From contig MU008158.1 in the NCBI GenBank assembly GCA_010909165.1, positions 1,575,478 to 1,639,477 of the forward strand: a stretch of DNA of 64,000 nucleotides, read 5' to 3'. Source of the stretch: Anthoceros angustus. Taxonomy: Eukaryota > Streptophyta > Anthocerotopsida > Anthocerotales > Anthocerotaceae. The notes beneath the pieces are model-generated. The model saw only the letters and a program-made list of their open reading frames with translations, did no database searches and was not told where the DNA came from. Of this stretch, positions 1 to 13,000 are shown piece after piece. The position numbers and the translations under genes were made by a program. The first letter of the stretch is position 1. Every line of letters starts with the position of its first letter.

Positions 1-3000
1 GCCGTCGACGCGCCGGGCGACGCCCGACGTGGTGTTCGCGCCAGACGCGACTCGCCGGCAAGCCTCACCGCCATACTCTCCACCGAACCGTCCACCGCCT
101 TCGCTCCATGTCAAGGCAATGGCTTCCTCTCGTGAAAGGCGCCAGGCCATGAGTCCCTGTCGCATTCAAGACACCATTTTGAAAAGCTTGTTTGCAAAGG
201 CCGGGTGGTCATTCGCTATCGGCCGACCTAGCCTGTGCACTGCTACTTGCCCATAATCACAACATTTTCGACCACAACCTCGACGGAGCAATTTTCATGT
301 CCCATTGGTTACGTATGCGTTACTCGTGATGTATGATATTGCCCAAATGGCGCAGCGCTCTCAATGCCCCCATTACTCCATTTTAACGAATCATCGACTT
401 CCGACCATTCCCACACGTCACTTGGGTATTGGCACATTCCGCCATTGGATCGTGCTTGTTTGTTTGGAAATACTTTAATGCCCACTTGGCATCCGGTTTT
501 GCCCCATCCGTCAGCTACTCAAACGACATGCCACAATCTATGTGCCACGCATGGGTTCCTCCTCTCTCCATCCCTCGCCGGAGTAGGCACGGCCACCCCT
601 GTTCCATCCATCGTCCGGATGCATCATCATCGAGTTACTGCGATGGCCACACAATGGACCATCGATGGAGTGCACTGCATAGGAAACCTTCTCGATTCAC
701 AAGGTCAAACCCGATTTCCGCAGCGATGGCCTTGTCCCTCTGGCCGACACTCGTACCATCCAACCTTCAGAATCGGATTATACTCGAGAAGCATCCGCAG
801 AGATTTGCTCTATGTGGCCGTAGAAGACGCGCTCTCTTGAGCTCCCGGCACTGCCCCACCCATGATAAACTTTGCGACACTGCACTATCTTTTGTGCCCG
901 CCGCTTGTCCGCCTCCGCTGTCGAGGTGGCCTTTGTTCCACATGTGACTATGTGCCGTTGCTTGCAACGGGCCATCCATTATAGCCCTCACTGGGTCATA
1001 GCAGGATGCCCCTCCCAAGCGCTCACCGCCTGTGCACCCACCTCTTGAAACTTCGTTCCTCATGTGCACCGTACATCCTCACCTCTTCGTCGTACATGTC
1101 CAAAACTGCATCACCTTCGTGATACAAAGACATAAGTATGGGCGCACCTCAGCGGCATCCATTGTGCAGACGGCCGACACCCAGACTTTTCTCCCACACG
1201 GTCCTCGGGACTCCATGATCCACCGACGTGACCATAGTAACGGAGGAATGACATGCCGAAATGCATACTCTCCTCTCATATACCCCACGGCTATCGGACT
1301 GCTCACCGACCGTCCGCTCTGGATCCTAAGTATCTCTCCACCGGGTACATCCACTGTGCACTGGCCACCACGTCCACTAAATGTATTATGAGGTGGGTTG
1401 ATATATCAAAGACCTTTGGAGGGAATTGCTTTTCCAGAGAGCATCACCACATGACCTCTTCTCGTTGTGCTTGAATTTCATGGCCGATTGTCCGGCAAAT
1501 CCATCCGCATCCGACCCAATTTCACAACCGCCTTGTACACCTGGGTCTATGCACCCCGAAGGACGATGGGAAGATGATTTCCAGCATGATGTGCCGATCA
1601 TGGCACTTCAAGCCCCACTTTGCCCCCTCTAATTTCGCTCCTATGTTAGACCCATAGCCTGGGCAGCTTTATGCGTTTAATTCTCTTTGACTTGGAGGTC
1701 GTCTTTCGCCAAAACGTAAGACGCCTCGGGCAATGGCGCCCTCCCACCGCCACAACCACCTTTTCCTCCATTGGCTTCCATGTCCATCCTTGATGCTAGG
1801 TCGCCTCGCCCGTCAAAGTGTGCCATATGGCCTGCATTGTTCTTTTCCACGTGCATGACATCCTTTGGCGCCATCACAAGAAGGTGACGCCAATATGGGA
1901 GCACCCTAAAGAGAGAAGACATCCGCCGTTCCAAAATTTCCTCACGGATCTGGGTGGCGCACCTTCTCTGCGTACCATATCTCACCACATCATCAAGCGT
2001 TGGTGGTGGGGGACGGAGTTCATCCATCGTATCGTCCATGTCTTCCCACCGTCCGCTATCTCTTGGGCAACCACCTCTTGCCAACATAAACTGCTTTTTA
2101 ATTGATGAGAATAGCGGGAATCCAGGTCCACCGAATCCACACACGGGTCCCTTTCACTTGCAATCCGTGGTGCCCAACCACAGGTAGTCGGCAATGACGT
2201 TCGACCGCCGCACCCTAAAATGCCTCCTAGGATCGTTCACGGTATTGAAAAGTCTTCCATGTCCACCCCTCTCCACAACTCTTCCGGTTCTTCTACCGGC
2301 GCCATATAAACATCAAAATTTTTACCATGCCCCCTGGTACAATGAGAGGCATGATGACATGGGCGTCCTTTGTGCAAGCCGGAGGCATGTTGTGAACGAA
2401 TAGCATAAGCGGCCATATGGACGTGTTGATGACCAAGGGTTGAAGCATGCATAATGCCAACCTCAAGTTGCGAGGTTCATCCCCGAACCCTTCAAGCATC
2501 AAATACTCTCCATGTGTCTCGCCATCATGGACATGTCCCCATTCTCGCTTTGCCTCCCGACCAAGTCATCATCATGCTATTTCCGGCATTCGAACATGCG
2601 TTTCAATCGCCTTCTGAGGAAATGCGAGGACCTTATGGGGAACAGATCTCGCTCATCAAACCCTTCCTTGTACCGTGCCACACGAGGGCAATGGACGCTG
2701 CCCGCGTACTCACCGAATAGAATACAATCTTTTCACAAGCATGGATTTTCACGTATCTTGGCCCAAACATGTGCAACACGACTTTGCCTCGTACATGTCC
2801 TTGGCTTTGTTCGAATCGCAAAATATCCACACTTAAGAGCTTTAAAAGTGCGCCACAGCGACGCCATCGACACATCGTTACAAGACAAATGTTGCGCTCG
2901 CTTTCTTTCGATTGGACTTCCTCTTCAATGTGGTATAACGGCGCCGCAGCCTCGGCAAGCCTGGACTCCATCCTCGCCGCCATCGCAACATCCGTGGCTT

Positions 3001-3050
3001 CCAAAGAACTCGTCCCACGCGTACTTGCATATCATCACCTCCCCGAACCC
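1..3050 (-). pseudogene. CACTA (En/Spm) TNP2-type transposase remnant
   Basis: Broken minus-strand transposase in several frames. Reading from high to low coordinates, the TNP2 hallmarks appear in the family's order. At about 2,640-2,960 there is text like the cysteine-rich front of TNP2 (a FG-YVKIHACEK segment). At 2,293-2,500 there is a stretch ending SIWPLMLF-HNMPP followed by a GKNFDVYMAP segment near 2,300. At 1,839-1,901 LPYWRHLLV and VMHVEKN correspond to the family's LPYW/DVMHIEKN block. At 1,324-1,356 the frame reads QWMYPVERYLG. Just below it is a diverged SxAxGYxxxE segment. At about 775-800 a VFYGHIEQI-like piece resembles the DUF4216 tail of CACTA proteins. CACTA transposases cut and paste DNA with short CACTA-ended termini. 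I could not place the termini, and the lower end runs off the window. Many frameshifts make this non-functional. Family call is confident, limits are not. Confidence 0.78.
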
Positions 3051-4518
3051 TCATCCATACTTTTCGTCGGAACTACTAGTGGTCGGTAGGATGGCCACCG
3101 CGTTCGCTGACCCATCCGAGCCCGTATCCGAATCCGTCTGGGGAGACGCCAAGACGGCCGCGCTTCTATGCCACTGTCTCGCCGACCGCAAAAGCCACCT
3201 TAAAGCTAGAATTGGAGTGCATTTGCTGGCCATTGATGCGAGAGAACTCACGGCCACCGCGGTGCGGACAGTGGCGCATTGAATTCTTGAAATGTGTGCT
3301 ACGTGAGCTCGCGAGCTCGCGATGTGGCGGTGGACAATACATGTACACCGCATCCGCATTTCGTGGCATCCTCCCTGTGGTCGTGATCCGTAGGCACGGC
3401 AACCACAAAGACAAAGAAAGGTGGTACATCCGTTATCCGAACGCCCCGCCCCCACGGTGCAATCATGACTTCATGACCCATAAACACGACACGTAGGACT
3501 GGAACGCGTGCTTAAACCATGGACGGAAGCACAAACGCCACCGCTTATGGAGATCCCGCCGTCCGTGATGACCCTCGGCGTAAGTCGACCAACGATCGGG
3601 GCAAAGCTACGCCGAGGCGATGCACGACGAAGCAGATCTGGGCGACAAGAACCTCGCGCCGGACATGAGCAGAATTTGCGAACCGAGGAGCCACCACCGT
3701 CTTCCAATCCCAACTCGGCGGCGAGAGAGCACGTTGGCAGCACGCCAATCGGATGCACGCAATGTTCGCGATGCGGCGGCAAAGCCGGGCGCAGCGTGGT
3801 AGCCGACTCTTCCGACGGGGCCCGGAGATTGGGCGTAGTGTAGGGTGACACCGCAATGGAAAGGGAGGATGTGCGCTAGCTAGCTTGGTGGTGGCACCAA
3901 CGGTCGAGATGGTTGACACGCGTATCGTCCATTGCATTTGGGGATGCGTGTTTTGATTTAAAGTTGATTACACACAATCCAAGAAGTTCGACAACGGCCT
4001 TGATCGTCCTAAGCTTGCAAGCATATGCGAACAAAGCGTGAGGAGGCGCCTTCCCCTTGGTGTAAACAACCTCCTTCATGTCCACGCTCACGGCAAGGAA
4101 TAGTGTTGAGCTCATTGTCTCAAAGTCTCTGACATCCCATGTTGCGCCATTCTCGTGAAAGGGCATCAACCCGTGCAGAGTGCGCTCCATGCCCCTCGTC
4201 CAACGATCCCAATTCCATTCCCGTGAAGTGTGTAGCTTCAGCCATGCGCGCCGGACGTGAAGCCCCCACATCGGCAGCTTGTTCTATCCAAAGCGACTCA
4301 CTCAACCTCCTCCTTGGATCGTGGCCTCTGCAGAAATTGTAGCTCCAATGCGGTTCGCCTCTTCTTCCCATGGAGGAAATGTGGCTTGACCACTGGCACT
4401 CCGCCGAGCGCCCGGATGCTGCCGCCGCCACAGCGATTGCTCCTCCACTTTCCTCTTGCCTCGTGATCACCCGGACTGGTCTCACGGGAGGGTGGCGGTA
4501 ATATCCGCCTTTACCCTT
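3051..4518. other. Unassigned stretch between CACTA remnant and retrotransposon
   Basis: No open frame here matches a family I recognise. It may be the 5' part of the CACTA element or another decayed repeat. GC-rich with short open frames on both strands, none with coherent domain text. Confidence 0.4.
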
Positions 4519-5794
4519 TGTGGAACGTAAGAATTTTGGTCACCCAAGACGCTGCAGAGACCGACGAAGGATGAATAGCGTGGTTCAGTGTAGGTAGGTA
4601 GGTCGATAGAAACAGTAGGAAGATGGTAGGACGTCCGAGGGAGTTCGGGACTTAATCAATCGGCAGGAGGTCTGATCGGGTAGAAAGTATGGGTAGATAG
4701 AAGCATATATAGGCATGATAGGTTCCAAAGTTCCTTGGACCATGGGGAGTAGGAATATTCGGGATAGGAAGTTCCTTGGCCTTCAATTATTTAGGTTCGC
4801 ATGGCTATATATGCCAAAAGGGCTAGTTAAGTTGTAGATGGAAAATGGCTACGTGGAGTTTTGAACCGACACGGGCGCCATCGGAGGAGCGCCATTAAGG
4901 CGATTTGCATGTACCGCAAACTCGTTAGCTGTGGTTTTGAACGGGCGCCTTTCAGCGAACCGCAGTCGGGCCGAGGGAGTAAGTGGAGTTGCGCTCAAGA
5001 AGGAAGGCAGCGGAGCGTCCACCGCAGCGCACAGTCGGGGAGCGCGAACTCAAGGCGCCGAGGAGCGAGGCGGCCATCGGGCGCGAGCTGGGCATGAGCG
5101 ATTGGCCGGAAGGAGTGAGGGGGGGATCCGCAAGGCGCGAGTGGAGGTGCTCGAGGAGGCGATTGTGTAGAGGCGCCGAGGGGTGAGCTCAAGGCTACCA
5201 GACGTCAAAAGGCGAGCAAGGTGGAGAAGTTGGAGGGGAGATTGAAGGGGGCCAAGGCCACTCTTAGTGGTTGCGTTGAGGCGACTGCCGAGGAGCGCGG
5301 AAGCTCCCCTTGCTTGTCTCACCCAAACCACCACCTCTTTGCTCTCCACTCTCTTAGCCCGATAGATTACTCCAATCTCTCCAATTTTGCTATCCTTGTG
5401 TGTGCTCCCCTGCGATGGTAAAGATAGTGAGGACGGGAACGGGGTACTCCCACGGGAGGAAACCTCCGCCGCCACACCGCCCACAAAGGGAAAAGGTAAG
5501 AAACACCCACCCCGAGTTCGAGTGTAGGCCGCCCAAATTTCACCTCGAGATTTGAGGCGTTCGAGCGCCACGCCCGAGATGAAGATGGAATACATTGGTA
5601 CCTGGCACTTTGCAGCCCCGCCTTGGTTCGAGTGTGCGCGATTTAATGAGAGTGACCAAGGCGGACGCCGTTCCTGGAGGATGCGACAATCAAGCCATCC
5701 CGGGATGTGGATGCATGTGATAATGATTTGATACCGGAAGCACAAGGGAGGGATCATTCAGCTTCAGCCTCCAAGAATCGATCCCGAGGAGGTT

Positions 5795-6241
5795 ATGAGT
5801 CATGTTCCTACGACCAAAGGAGGAAGTATGGTCGCAAGGCAATGGCTGGAGGATCTCTTTGTTCAAGGAGCGGAAGTGGAATTTATTCGCCAAGATATGG
5901 GGGAGACGCGCGAGAAGACGACTGGAAATTCCCATTTAATGATGTATGAGATGTCCCAGGGGAAGTTGGTAGATTGGGCCACCATTCTGTATGAACAAGC
6001 AGTTGCGCACCGAAACCATTTGGTGATGGAGGGAGCAAGAATCAGTTTTGTCTCTACCTTCCTCGTACACCTATATCAGAGGGAGGAGGTTCTTACAGCT
6101 GACGAGCTGGAAGAAGCCAAGATAGAAGCTACCCTGGTGAGGGTAGTGGAAGGGGAGCCATCAGGCCCAGAGGATGAAGAGAGGACAGAGGCCCCGGGCA
6201 AGAGACCGCCACGAACCAACATGAGGCCTCGTGGATCGTGA
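5795..6241 (+). CDS. LTR-internal ORF, possibly retrotransposon accessory/gag-like
   Basis: A 148-residue open frame inside the U3 part of the 5' LTR. Its middle reads GKLVDWATILYEQAVAHRNH and continues to a FVSTFLVHLYQ segment, then an acidic, Glu-rich tail. This resembles the capsid-like 'putative plant transposon protein' domain found in some plant retroelement ORFs (a pattern of WA-I-Y/F followed by an AHRNH-like stretch and LxHLY). That resemblance is from memory and is tentative. The matching stretch in the 3' LTR (about 16,230-16,670) has the same text broken by indels, so the frame is ancestral to the element rather than a chance ORF in one copy. Function unknown. Confidence 0.4.
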   Translation: MSHVPTTKGGSMVARQWLEDLFVQGAEVEFIRQDMGETREKTTGNSHLMMYEMSQGKLVDWATILYEQAVAHRNHLVMEGARISFVSTFLVHLYQREEVLTADELEEAKIEATLVRVVEGEPSGPEDEERTEAPGKRPPRTNMRPRGS

Positions 6242-6439
6242 ACCCAACAAGAGAAAGGGAAGAAGGCCATAGAAGCACCTCCTACGGAGGGAAGGAGGAA
6301 AGGATACGAGACCACCTACCGAGGGTTGAGGATTGGAAGGCCGACAACACCGGTGGGGAGTGAACCCCTACAGAGGGACCTGTGGAGGACGGAGGACCTA
6401 CGGTAGGAGCTTTCCCACCAAGAAGTAGTAACAAGACTT

Positions 6440-7620
6440 GAGGTGGACGAGAAGAACGCCGAGGAGCGTTGGTGACCCACGCACCAGGGAGGAGCAGAGG
6501 AAGTGTTCGAGAATGGCATCCCTGAGGGTAGTCGAGAAGGAAGTGGGCGCAGGATCTATGGACGCCCTAGTGGACCGTGTCGGAGGTGACCAAGTTCGTC
6601 TAACTTCGAGACCTAAAAGGAGCCGGAGGATGCCGAGAAGAAATTGAGAGGAGCTCAAAACCACCTCCGAGAAGCAACACTGCTAGATCCGCCAAAGAGC
6701 GACAGATGACCACCAAGTTGGTGAATGTGTGGGAAATGATTGACCGTCTTAGGAGAGGCAAAATCAGCCAAGAGGGCCGAGGAGTTGGAAGCCAGAAGGA
6801 GGCGGAAAGTTGGAAGCTACCCTAGCAAGGGTAGGACACATCGAACGCAGCAAGGAGGAGGCAAGATTCATAGCAAGGCCCCGGGACCTTGAAGACGAAG
6901 GACCTCCTACGAAGAAGTTAGTTGCCATGGAGCAACGGAAGGAGCATTACAAGGAAAATACGGCTTGGTGAAGGAACAAGGATGGGACAATGTGACTAAG
7001 GGTCACAAAGAGGAGCTTCAGACACGAGAGAACTTTTGGAGCAAAGAAGGAACACGACCTTACCCACGCCTATGAAACGGAGGCAAGGAACCGCAAGGAA
7101 GTTTTGATGGCCCAACGATCTTTGGAGGGTCTTGTCATTCGAGGAGCAAAGTAGAGCGATCACTTATAGTGAAACGCATGGCGATGGAAGCCATGGAGAA
7201 AGATAAGGAGATTGGGAGGCTTGCCTGGAGTTGGAGAGAGCGAGTGGAGAAAGAGGCCGCATTGGTAGGAGTGACAAATCGCCGGTGGGACGAAAAGGCC
7301 ATCCCACTAAGGGTCCGCATCATGGACAAAAGAAGGAGAGTGGTAGGGTGGCGACCTACTACAACAACAACCTCCTAGAAGCGATTGAGGAACGCTGCTG
7401 AGGAAGAAAGAAATGACCTCACCGCTCGACGCCAAGTGGAATGGCACCGGAGGTCAAACTTTGAGTTGGTACAAGGAAAGCTGGCGACATAGCCGAGCGA
7501 GAGTCAAGAAGCACCACGGCGACGCCAGAACCTCCCGAGACGGTGGAGCTATCAAGCGGGAGGAAGAGATGATGGTAGGATGGTACCAAAGTTCCTACTG
7601 TAGGAACTGAAGAGGAGGAG
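6440..7620 (+). pseudogene. Charged coiled-coil-like region in 5' LTR
   Basis: Downstream of the 5,795 frame the LTR keeps protein-like text in shifting frames. It is rich in Glu, Lys, Arg and Ala with segments such as HIERSKEEARFIARP, AMEQRKEHYKEN and AMEAMEKDKEIGRL, typical of long coiled coils. The equivalent 3' LTR region (about 16,860-18,060) carries the same words in different frames. It probably continues the same ancestral protein as the 5,795 frame. No known domain recognised. Confidence 0.4.
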
Positions 7621-8129
7621 GTGACCCAAGGAAGGGTACCTCCGGTCACGAAACCCAGTGTGAGGGAAGGTACCCCATAGCAAGATCCAAACAGAGGTGG
7701 GAGACGAACCGCCTACCAAGAAGACGAGAATGAGGGGAGGAACCCATCGAGGATGAACGAGTAGGAGGAATGGAACCTCCTACCTAAAGGAAGACCTACC
7801 AGAGGGGCACGAGGCGGCTACTGCAGCATAGTCCCGAGAAGACTCGGAGGTGGGCAAGGCTAAGCGACCCATCAAGGGGAAGACATTGAAGCTGAGGGCT
7901 AACAAAAGCAGCGAACGAGGATGTCGAGGAGGACCTTTCAAGAGGGACGTTTTGTCCCAAGTGGTGCACACCTTGGGAAGTGTGAGTATTTAAGAGTGGC
8001 GAGATGAGCAGGATATTCGTCAAGGTGAGCGGAGTGAGGACGAATCGTAAGGGGCCGACAAGAGTCCTATTGTTGGACTTGGCAAGTCGCCTAGCATTAA
8101 ACTAGCACGAGTGGCGTCGACTCCCCACC

Positions 8130-8137
8130 TATAAAAG
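8130..8137 (+). promoter_or_regulatory. TATA box of 5' LTR
   Basis: TATAAAAG in a CCACCTATAAAAGGGAGG context, 680 bp before the LTR end. The same sequence stands at 18,578-18,585 in the other LTR. Probable retrotransposon promoter marking the U3/R border. Confidence 0.6.
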
Positions 8138-8818
8138 GGAGGGTGGAAGAATGAATAAACACCGACCTTGCTTTGTCATGCATTCTTCGCCTCCCGGCGC
8201 ATCCCTTTGTGTGTGTATGACCGCCGCCGCCAAGCGACGAGAAGGCGAAGGGTGGGGTTCGGAGGCCCTCGCGGTGGGTTCGCCAACGCAGCTCCTCCTC
8301 TCGTGAAAGATTGTTGTTGGATGTGCTTTGTGTTTCGGGTGGCCCCTGCAGGATGGCGCCGACTACGCCGCTGTGTTCGCACGCAATCGCCCGAGAAATA
8401 CCCAGCTAGTCACCCTGTGCAGCAGGCCAAGGGAGGAAAGAACGCTATAGTAGAGTTAGATTTGGGGATCGAATGAAGTGAGTTATGTGGTGGTCCGTGA
8501 GCTATGTTTCTTTTGAGAATGGTGAAGAGGTTGGCTATGGGTGTGTCGTTGTAGAGTGAATTGATCTAGTTGGCGAGGAGAGTGTTGAGGTGGAGGGAAT
8601 CTCGAAGGGGAGCGCGCCGGCCGAGCAACCCAAACGCATAACACAGCTTGTTGCCCACACCGAGGACAAGTAGAGAGGAATGACGAGAGTGAGAGAGTGA
8701 GAGGAACGACTCGCAAACAATCCGAACCAAATCTCTTGGGATCGAACACGATTCAACGACGGATAAGTGTGGCCACCGAGGCGAGCTCCGGGTGACCGAG
8801 GCAAACCTACCACATTTT

Positions 8819-8834
8819 TGGCGCCTGTCGGGAT
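8819..8834 (+). other. Primer binding site, tRNA-Asp-like
   Basis: TGGCGCCTGTCGGGAT lies four bases after the 5' LTR end. Plant elements primed by tRNA-Asp carry TGGCGCCGTTGYCGGGG. This site matches with about two bases missing, in keeping with the small deletions seen throughout the element. Confidence 0.6.
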
Positions 8835-9619
8835 TTGCTTGAGGATTGTGTGTGAGTGAATGATGATAGAGGGAGTAAACGGACATTGCGAAGTCCAACC
8901 CCCTTTCAACTCGCGAAAGGGCGCGGCGGGGATGAGTATCGACAGAGAGGCAATCCCGAGGGTTAGCCGAGCCATCGCGCTAGAGTGGAGGTAACAGCGG
9001 TAAGCGCTGAGGAAGAAAGTACGACAACGCATCACACCACGCTTGTCTCGATTGTTTTGCAGGAGAAGGTCCGACAGCGCCTACCCACGGACGGGAGCGT
9101 GGTACTTTGGAACATCAAGAAGAGAGCGGAACCAAGAACGGAGGCCGAGCTCATTTCTTTGCGAACCCTTCGAGAGTCACGACTGGAGTTAGTATCACCC
9201 ACGAACGGTGTGACTCGAGGGGAAGTAGGTGGTCCCGCCTACCACCCGTCCGAACGCACTGCATCCTCTTCTCGACACCGACACCTTAGAAGATTTTTCG
9301 ACTCGAGCCCCGAGAAAACGCCTTGTTTGATGAGATCATCTCCTGAGGGGAGTCAACGAGCGACACGCTGAGTTTGTTACCGAGAGGGCTCGGGAGGCAG
9401 CCATACGGGCGGCGTTGATCGCAGACCAGGGAGCAAGGATTGGGACACTTACAATCGAATATCTCGATCATTTGGCCAAGTTGCAAATGTAAGCGCGAGG
9501 CGCCAGAGAAGAAGCAAGAATTGTGGGAGCCGAGCGAAGACACAATCAAGTCCACAACCCACGAGCAAGAGCTGCCCGAGTTTCTCACTTACTCGGCGTG
9601 TGACGACGGTTCGACAAGA

Positions 9620-10920
9620 TCGACACTTTGCCCATAGCCATGAGCGGAGCGGAGGAGCCGACAGGAGCAAGCCCCCATCACCCGCACAAGGCAGCCATAT
9701 CCCAAATTTGGATCCAAGAAGGAGGACGACATCGATGCCGAAAGTTTTGTAAAACTTTTCAATCCATTTCGAGGGCTAACATCGAGGATTCCTCGGCTGA
9801 TCGGGTAATGGATTTTTCCGTGCTATGCAGGACCTGCGCAACAATGGTATGCCGAAGTTCTCTACCCCACCCACCGCTATTGCTGATGATTTTATTCGTT
9901 TTTGAGCCACACTACCCATGTGTTAACAAACTTCGTGACTGCGAAAGAAGAAAGAATCCTTGCTCGATTATGTGGAACGGTTTTACGCTCGAGAAGATAC
10001 TCCCGAGAGTGGACAACACGGAGGAGAATCACAAGCGATTCGGAAGAACAAGCGTTGGATTGGTTCGTCTGTGGACTACCACGAAGATGGAGATTCACCG
10101 CAGGGCAATGATACCTTGGAGGAAGGCATCGAAGCATGGGAGGCCGCCTACCGGGAGGAGAAGACGAAGAAAGCGAGTGGCAAGAGGAAGAAAGGAAGAG
10201 ACATCGCCTTCAAGTTCGTCAAGAATCGACGTCAAGACACTCACGGAACCATCATCATCAAGAGAATTCAACATCCGGACGGATGATGATAATCGGAAGA
10301 AGCACATCATAAAGTGAAAAAGACTTGGAACATTTGTCAAGAAGAAGGAGAGAGACAAGAGAAACGCCACGGTTTCAGAGAAGGGAAAAGGGAACGAATG
10401 GAAGGTCGCCACCAAGACACCAATTTGGAAGACGTGATGAAACGCGTGATACATCGAGATCAAATTAGTCAAGAATCGACCGACGCGACGATCTCCTTCC
10501 CTACCCGGCAGCAAGTCTTTTGTAGCAATCATCACCAGCCATACGCATCGAATGCTCTCTCAAGACACGATGGGTCAATGTGGAGTACGATCTAGACCCA
10601 TACTATTCGTGAGAGGAGGTGTATCGATGCGTGAGAGCTCGACCGCCTCAATCCATGAGAGCCACCTATCAACCCCAAGATCACCCAAAGGGATGAGGTA
10701 TGGTCCAAGGCAAGAATCGCGAATCAATGGCGACCGGAATCCTCTCAACGACCCTAATGTACCGCCACCATTGTTACAACTGGGGCGCCTGATCATTATG
10801 CGAATGCATGTCCGTAACCAAGGCGATTGGGTACACCCTTCGTCAGTCTGCAAGGCGCAGTCATATAGCGGGAGATGCAAGATGTACGGGGCCCAAGACC
10901 ATTCTCGCTGCACTGTGGTA
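9620..10920 (+). pseudogene. gag: Ty3/gypsy gag remnant with zinc knuckles
   Basis: Frameshifted gag. A capsid-type segment LLDYVERFYARED lies at about 9,957-9,997, preceded by text for the region that normally precedes it. It is followed by a basic KKASGKRKKGR stretch near 10,170. Two CX2CX4HX4C zinc knuckles follow. The first, 10,772-10,813, reads C-Y-N-(C)-GAPDHYANACP with one base missing at the second Cys. The second, 10,875-10,911, is C-K-M-x-GAQDHS-x-C, damaged in the same way. Gag forms the virus-like particle and the knuckles bind the RNA. Not translatable as it stands. Confidence 0.7.
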
Positions 10921-11589
10921 CGATTCGCTAACCTGGGTGACAGGGAGATTCCACCAAACCCGAGATCTCGTGCCCACCCCCAGACAGTGGAAGTAGAAGA
11001 CGAACGCTGGGGAGAGGAGCAAGAAGGCGAATGGAAGTGCAGAGTGGACTCGGGTATATCCCGGAGAAGACGAGTTACGCCGCCACTCACAAGACGGAAG
11101 GAGGGACGACACCTCAACGGGAATGCTGAAATTGGAAGTTCGGAGATGGGGAATCCGAGCGAAAGAAAAGAAGAATGCCGAGGAAGCGACATCGAGAGAT
11201 GAAGAAACGGGCCAACAGACCGGGGCACCGAGGGAGGGCGGTCCAAAGGCTTAAATTACCGACATCGCCGAGAGGTGGCGGCATGCTCGATGCCGAATTA
11301 CGGAAACTCACTCAAGAAGTGAAACATGCACCCGTAAACCATGGGTCCAGAGGGAGTGATGACAAAAGATGGAGGGTTACGCAAGAAGAAGTAATCGGCT
11401 GAGGAAAAGAAGACCCTCTCATTGAAAGGTCACCGCTTTGCGACTGTTGGATCAAGAATTCCTTGTGACATTTCGACAACTCTTGTCCGACAACCCCAAG
11501 TATCGAATGATGCGAGAAGCGATGAAAGGGACTCACGACGTAAAACCGTAAACGAATTACGGATGTACGAGTTGTGGAACTCATGGATT

Positions 11590-11870
11590 TGGGTGCGTGA
11601 AATATCGGCCAAGTGAACGGATGCTTGATAAGGCGGTACCATCGACCCGGCTCGTGTTAACTGATGATGGAAGAAACGCCAGCAAACTAGGATACACCAA
11701 GTTCGAGGACACGCACCATTCTACGAATGGCGGATCGACGCGCGACCGCTGGTACCCACCCACTAACATTGGAGGCATTGTTTTCCTTTGACTATGTGGT
11801 CATGCGACCGTCCGACCCGGGGTATCAAGTGTTGATAGGGAGGCCATGGCTATACGGCAGCAAAGCCGCT
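11590..11870 (+). pseudogene. Retroelement aspartic protease remnant
   Basis: The recognisable part is VLIGRPWLYGS at 11,829-11,861, the usual C-terminal signature (I/V-L-x-GRP-W/F-L) of plant Ty3/gypsy proteases. The D-S/T-G active-site stretch upstream is not readable in one frame. It sits between gag and RT as expected. Confidence 0.55.
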
Positions 11871-12379
11871 TGATTGGGGAAGAAGGAAAATTATCGCTCA
11901 AGGGCATGCCGCTGGCTCATGCCTCCGTGAGTGGAGCAAGGAAACCTATGAAGGGAAACGGAATCCTCACCGAGGAGTACACCTCGAGGTTGGGGAGGAG
12001 AGAGGAGAGGAAAATTCTTCGATCGATGATCAAACGTATTGTCTGTCAAGCTTGACGCTTCCAAGTCGAGAAGAAGAATGAGTACAATGGAGAAGGGACG
12101 AGAAAGCATCCTTGGATAAGGAAAGCCGACAATGAAGATTTTCCGATGAAGGAACGGGCCACTAGGAAGTTGTCCTGGACCAAAGGATCAAGCCTTAGAG
12201 GAAATGGAGCTCGGAAGAAAGTCATGGTATGCGTGCATCCGCGAACAAAGAGAAGAAACAACTCCATGTTGTTGGAATACATAGATTGTTTCGCTCAAGG
12301 TAACCAAATGACCGTATACCGAGGAGTTGGGGAGTGCACCGAATCGACTTGAAGGAAGGAGCGACTCGGTGAGGATCAA

Positions 12380-13000
12380 GCAAGACGACTCAATCCAAAG
12401 TATTCTAGTGGTGAAGGAGCAATTGGATCAAGATTCCGGAGGCGGAGTAATCTATCCCGCATCACAAGCGAATGGGTGGCACCGATTGTGATTGTGCCTA
12501 AGAAGCAACAGGGAAAGTTCGGTCGCTGTGATTTCGTGAAGTTGAATGAGGCAACTAAGAAAGACCATCACCTTTGCCGCTTATGGATAGTGTATTGGAC
12601 ACGGCCGGCAGCATGAGATGTACAGCTTAGATATTCGGATACAATCGATCACTCGAGAAAGGAAGATCGTGACAAAACAACGCTTAATCGATTGGGGACG
12701 TTTGCATATGCCAAATTACCCTTTGGTCTTTGCAATGCCCCGCCACCTTCGAGAGTAGTGAATACCATTTTCCGAGAGTACCGAGGAAATTCATGGAAGT
12801 ATTTCGGATGACTTTTGTGTGTTTGGGAAGAGAAGCCCGACTTGGGACATCTTCGCCAGGTTTACGGTATGTAGAGAAACCAATTTGAAGTTGCACCCGA
12901 GCAAATGTTATTTCGAATGACAAGGAATCACCGCACATCGTGTTTCAAGCGAGGTTTGAGGTGGATAGGAAAAGGTCGATATCAGATGGATGCTCAAACG
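12380..13000 (+). pseudogene. pol: Ty3/gypsy reverse transcriptase remnant
   Basis: RT motifs appear in order across frames. EWVAPIVIVPKK is at about 12,470-12,505 and KLNEATKKDHH at about 12,540-12,573. LPFGLCNAP is at 12,715-12,741. The catalytic Asp pair lies in DDFCVFG at 12,807-12,827. A NLKLHPSKCYF segment follows near 12,880-12,912. RT copies the element RNA to DNA. The interval from about 12,580 to 12,700 is scrambled by indels. The frame changes at least five times, so no protein can be made. Confidence 0.85.

Larger units (their letters stand above)
4519..8814 (+). repeat. 5' LTR (4,296 bp)
   Basis: Direct repeat of 14,989-19,278, starting TGTGG and ending ACCACA. The two LTRs align along their whole length and differ chiefly by many 1-8 bp indels. 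A promoter-like TATA sequence lies at 8,130, so roughly 3.6 kb is U3 and 0.7 kb is R-U5. The U3 part contains a protein-like frame at 5,795-6,241 and a longer charged, coiled-coil-like region to about 7,620. The interval 5,200-5,500 contains a polypyrimidine/polypurine stretch shared with the other LTR. Confidence 0.88.
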
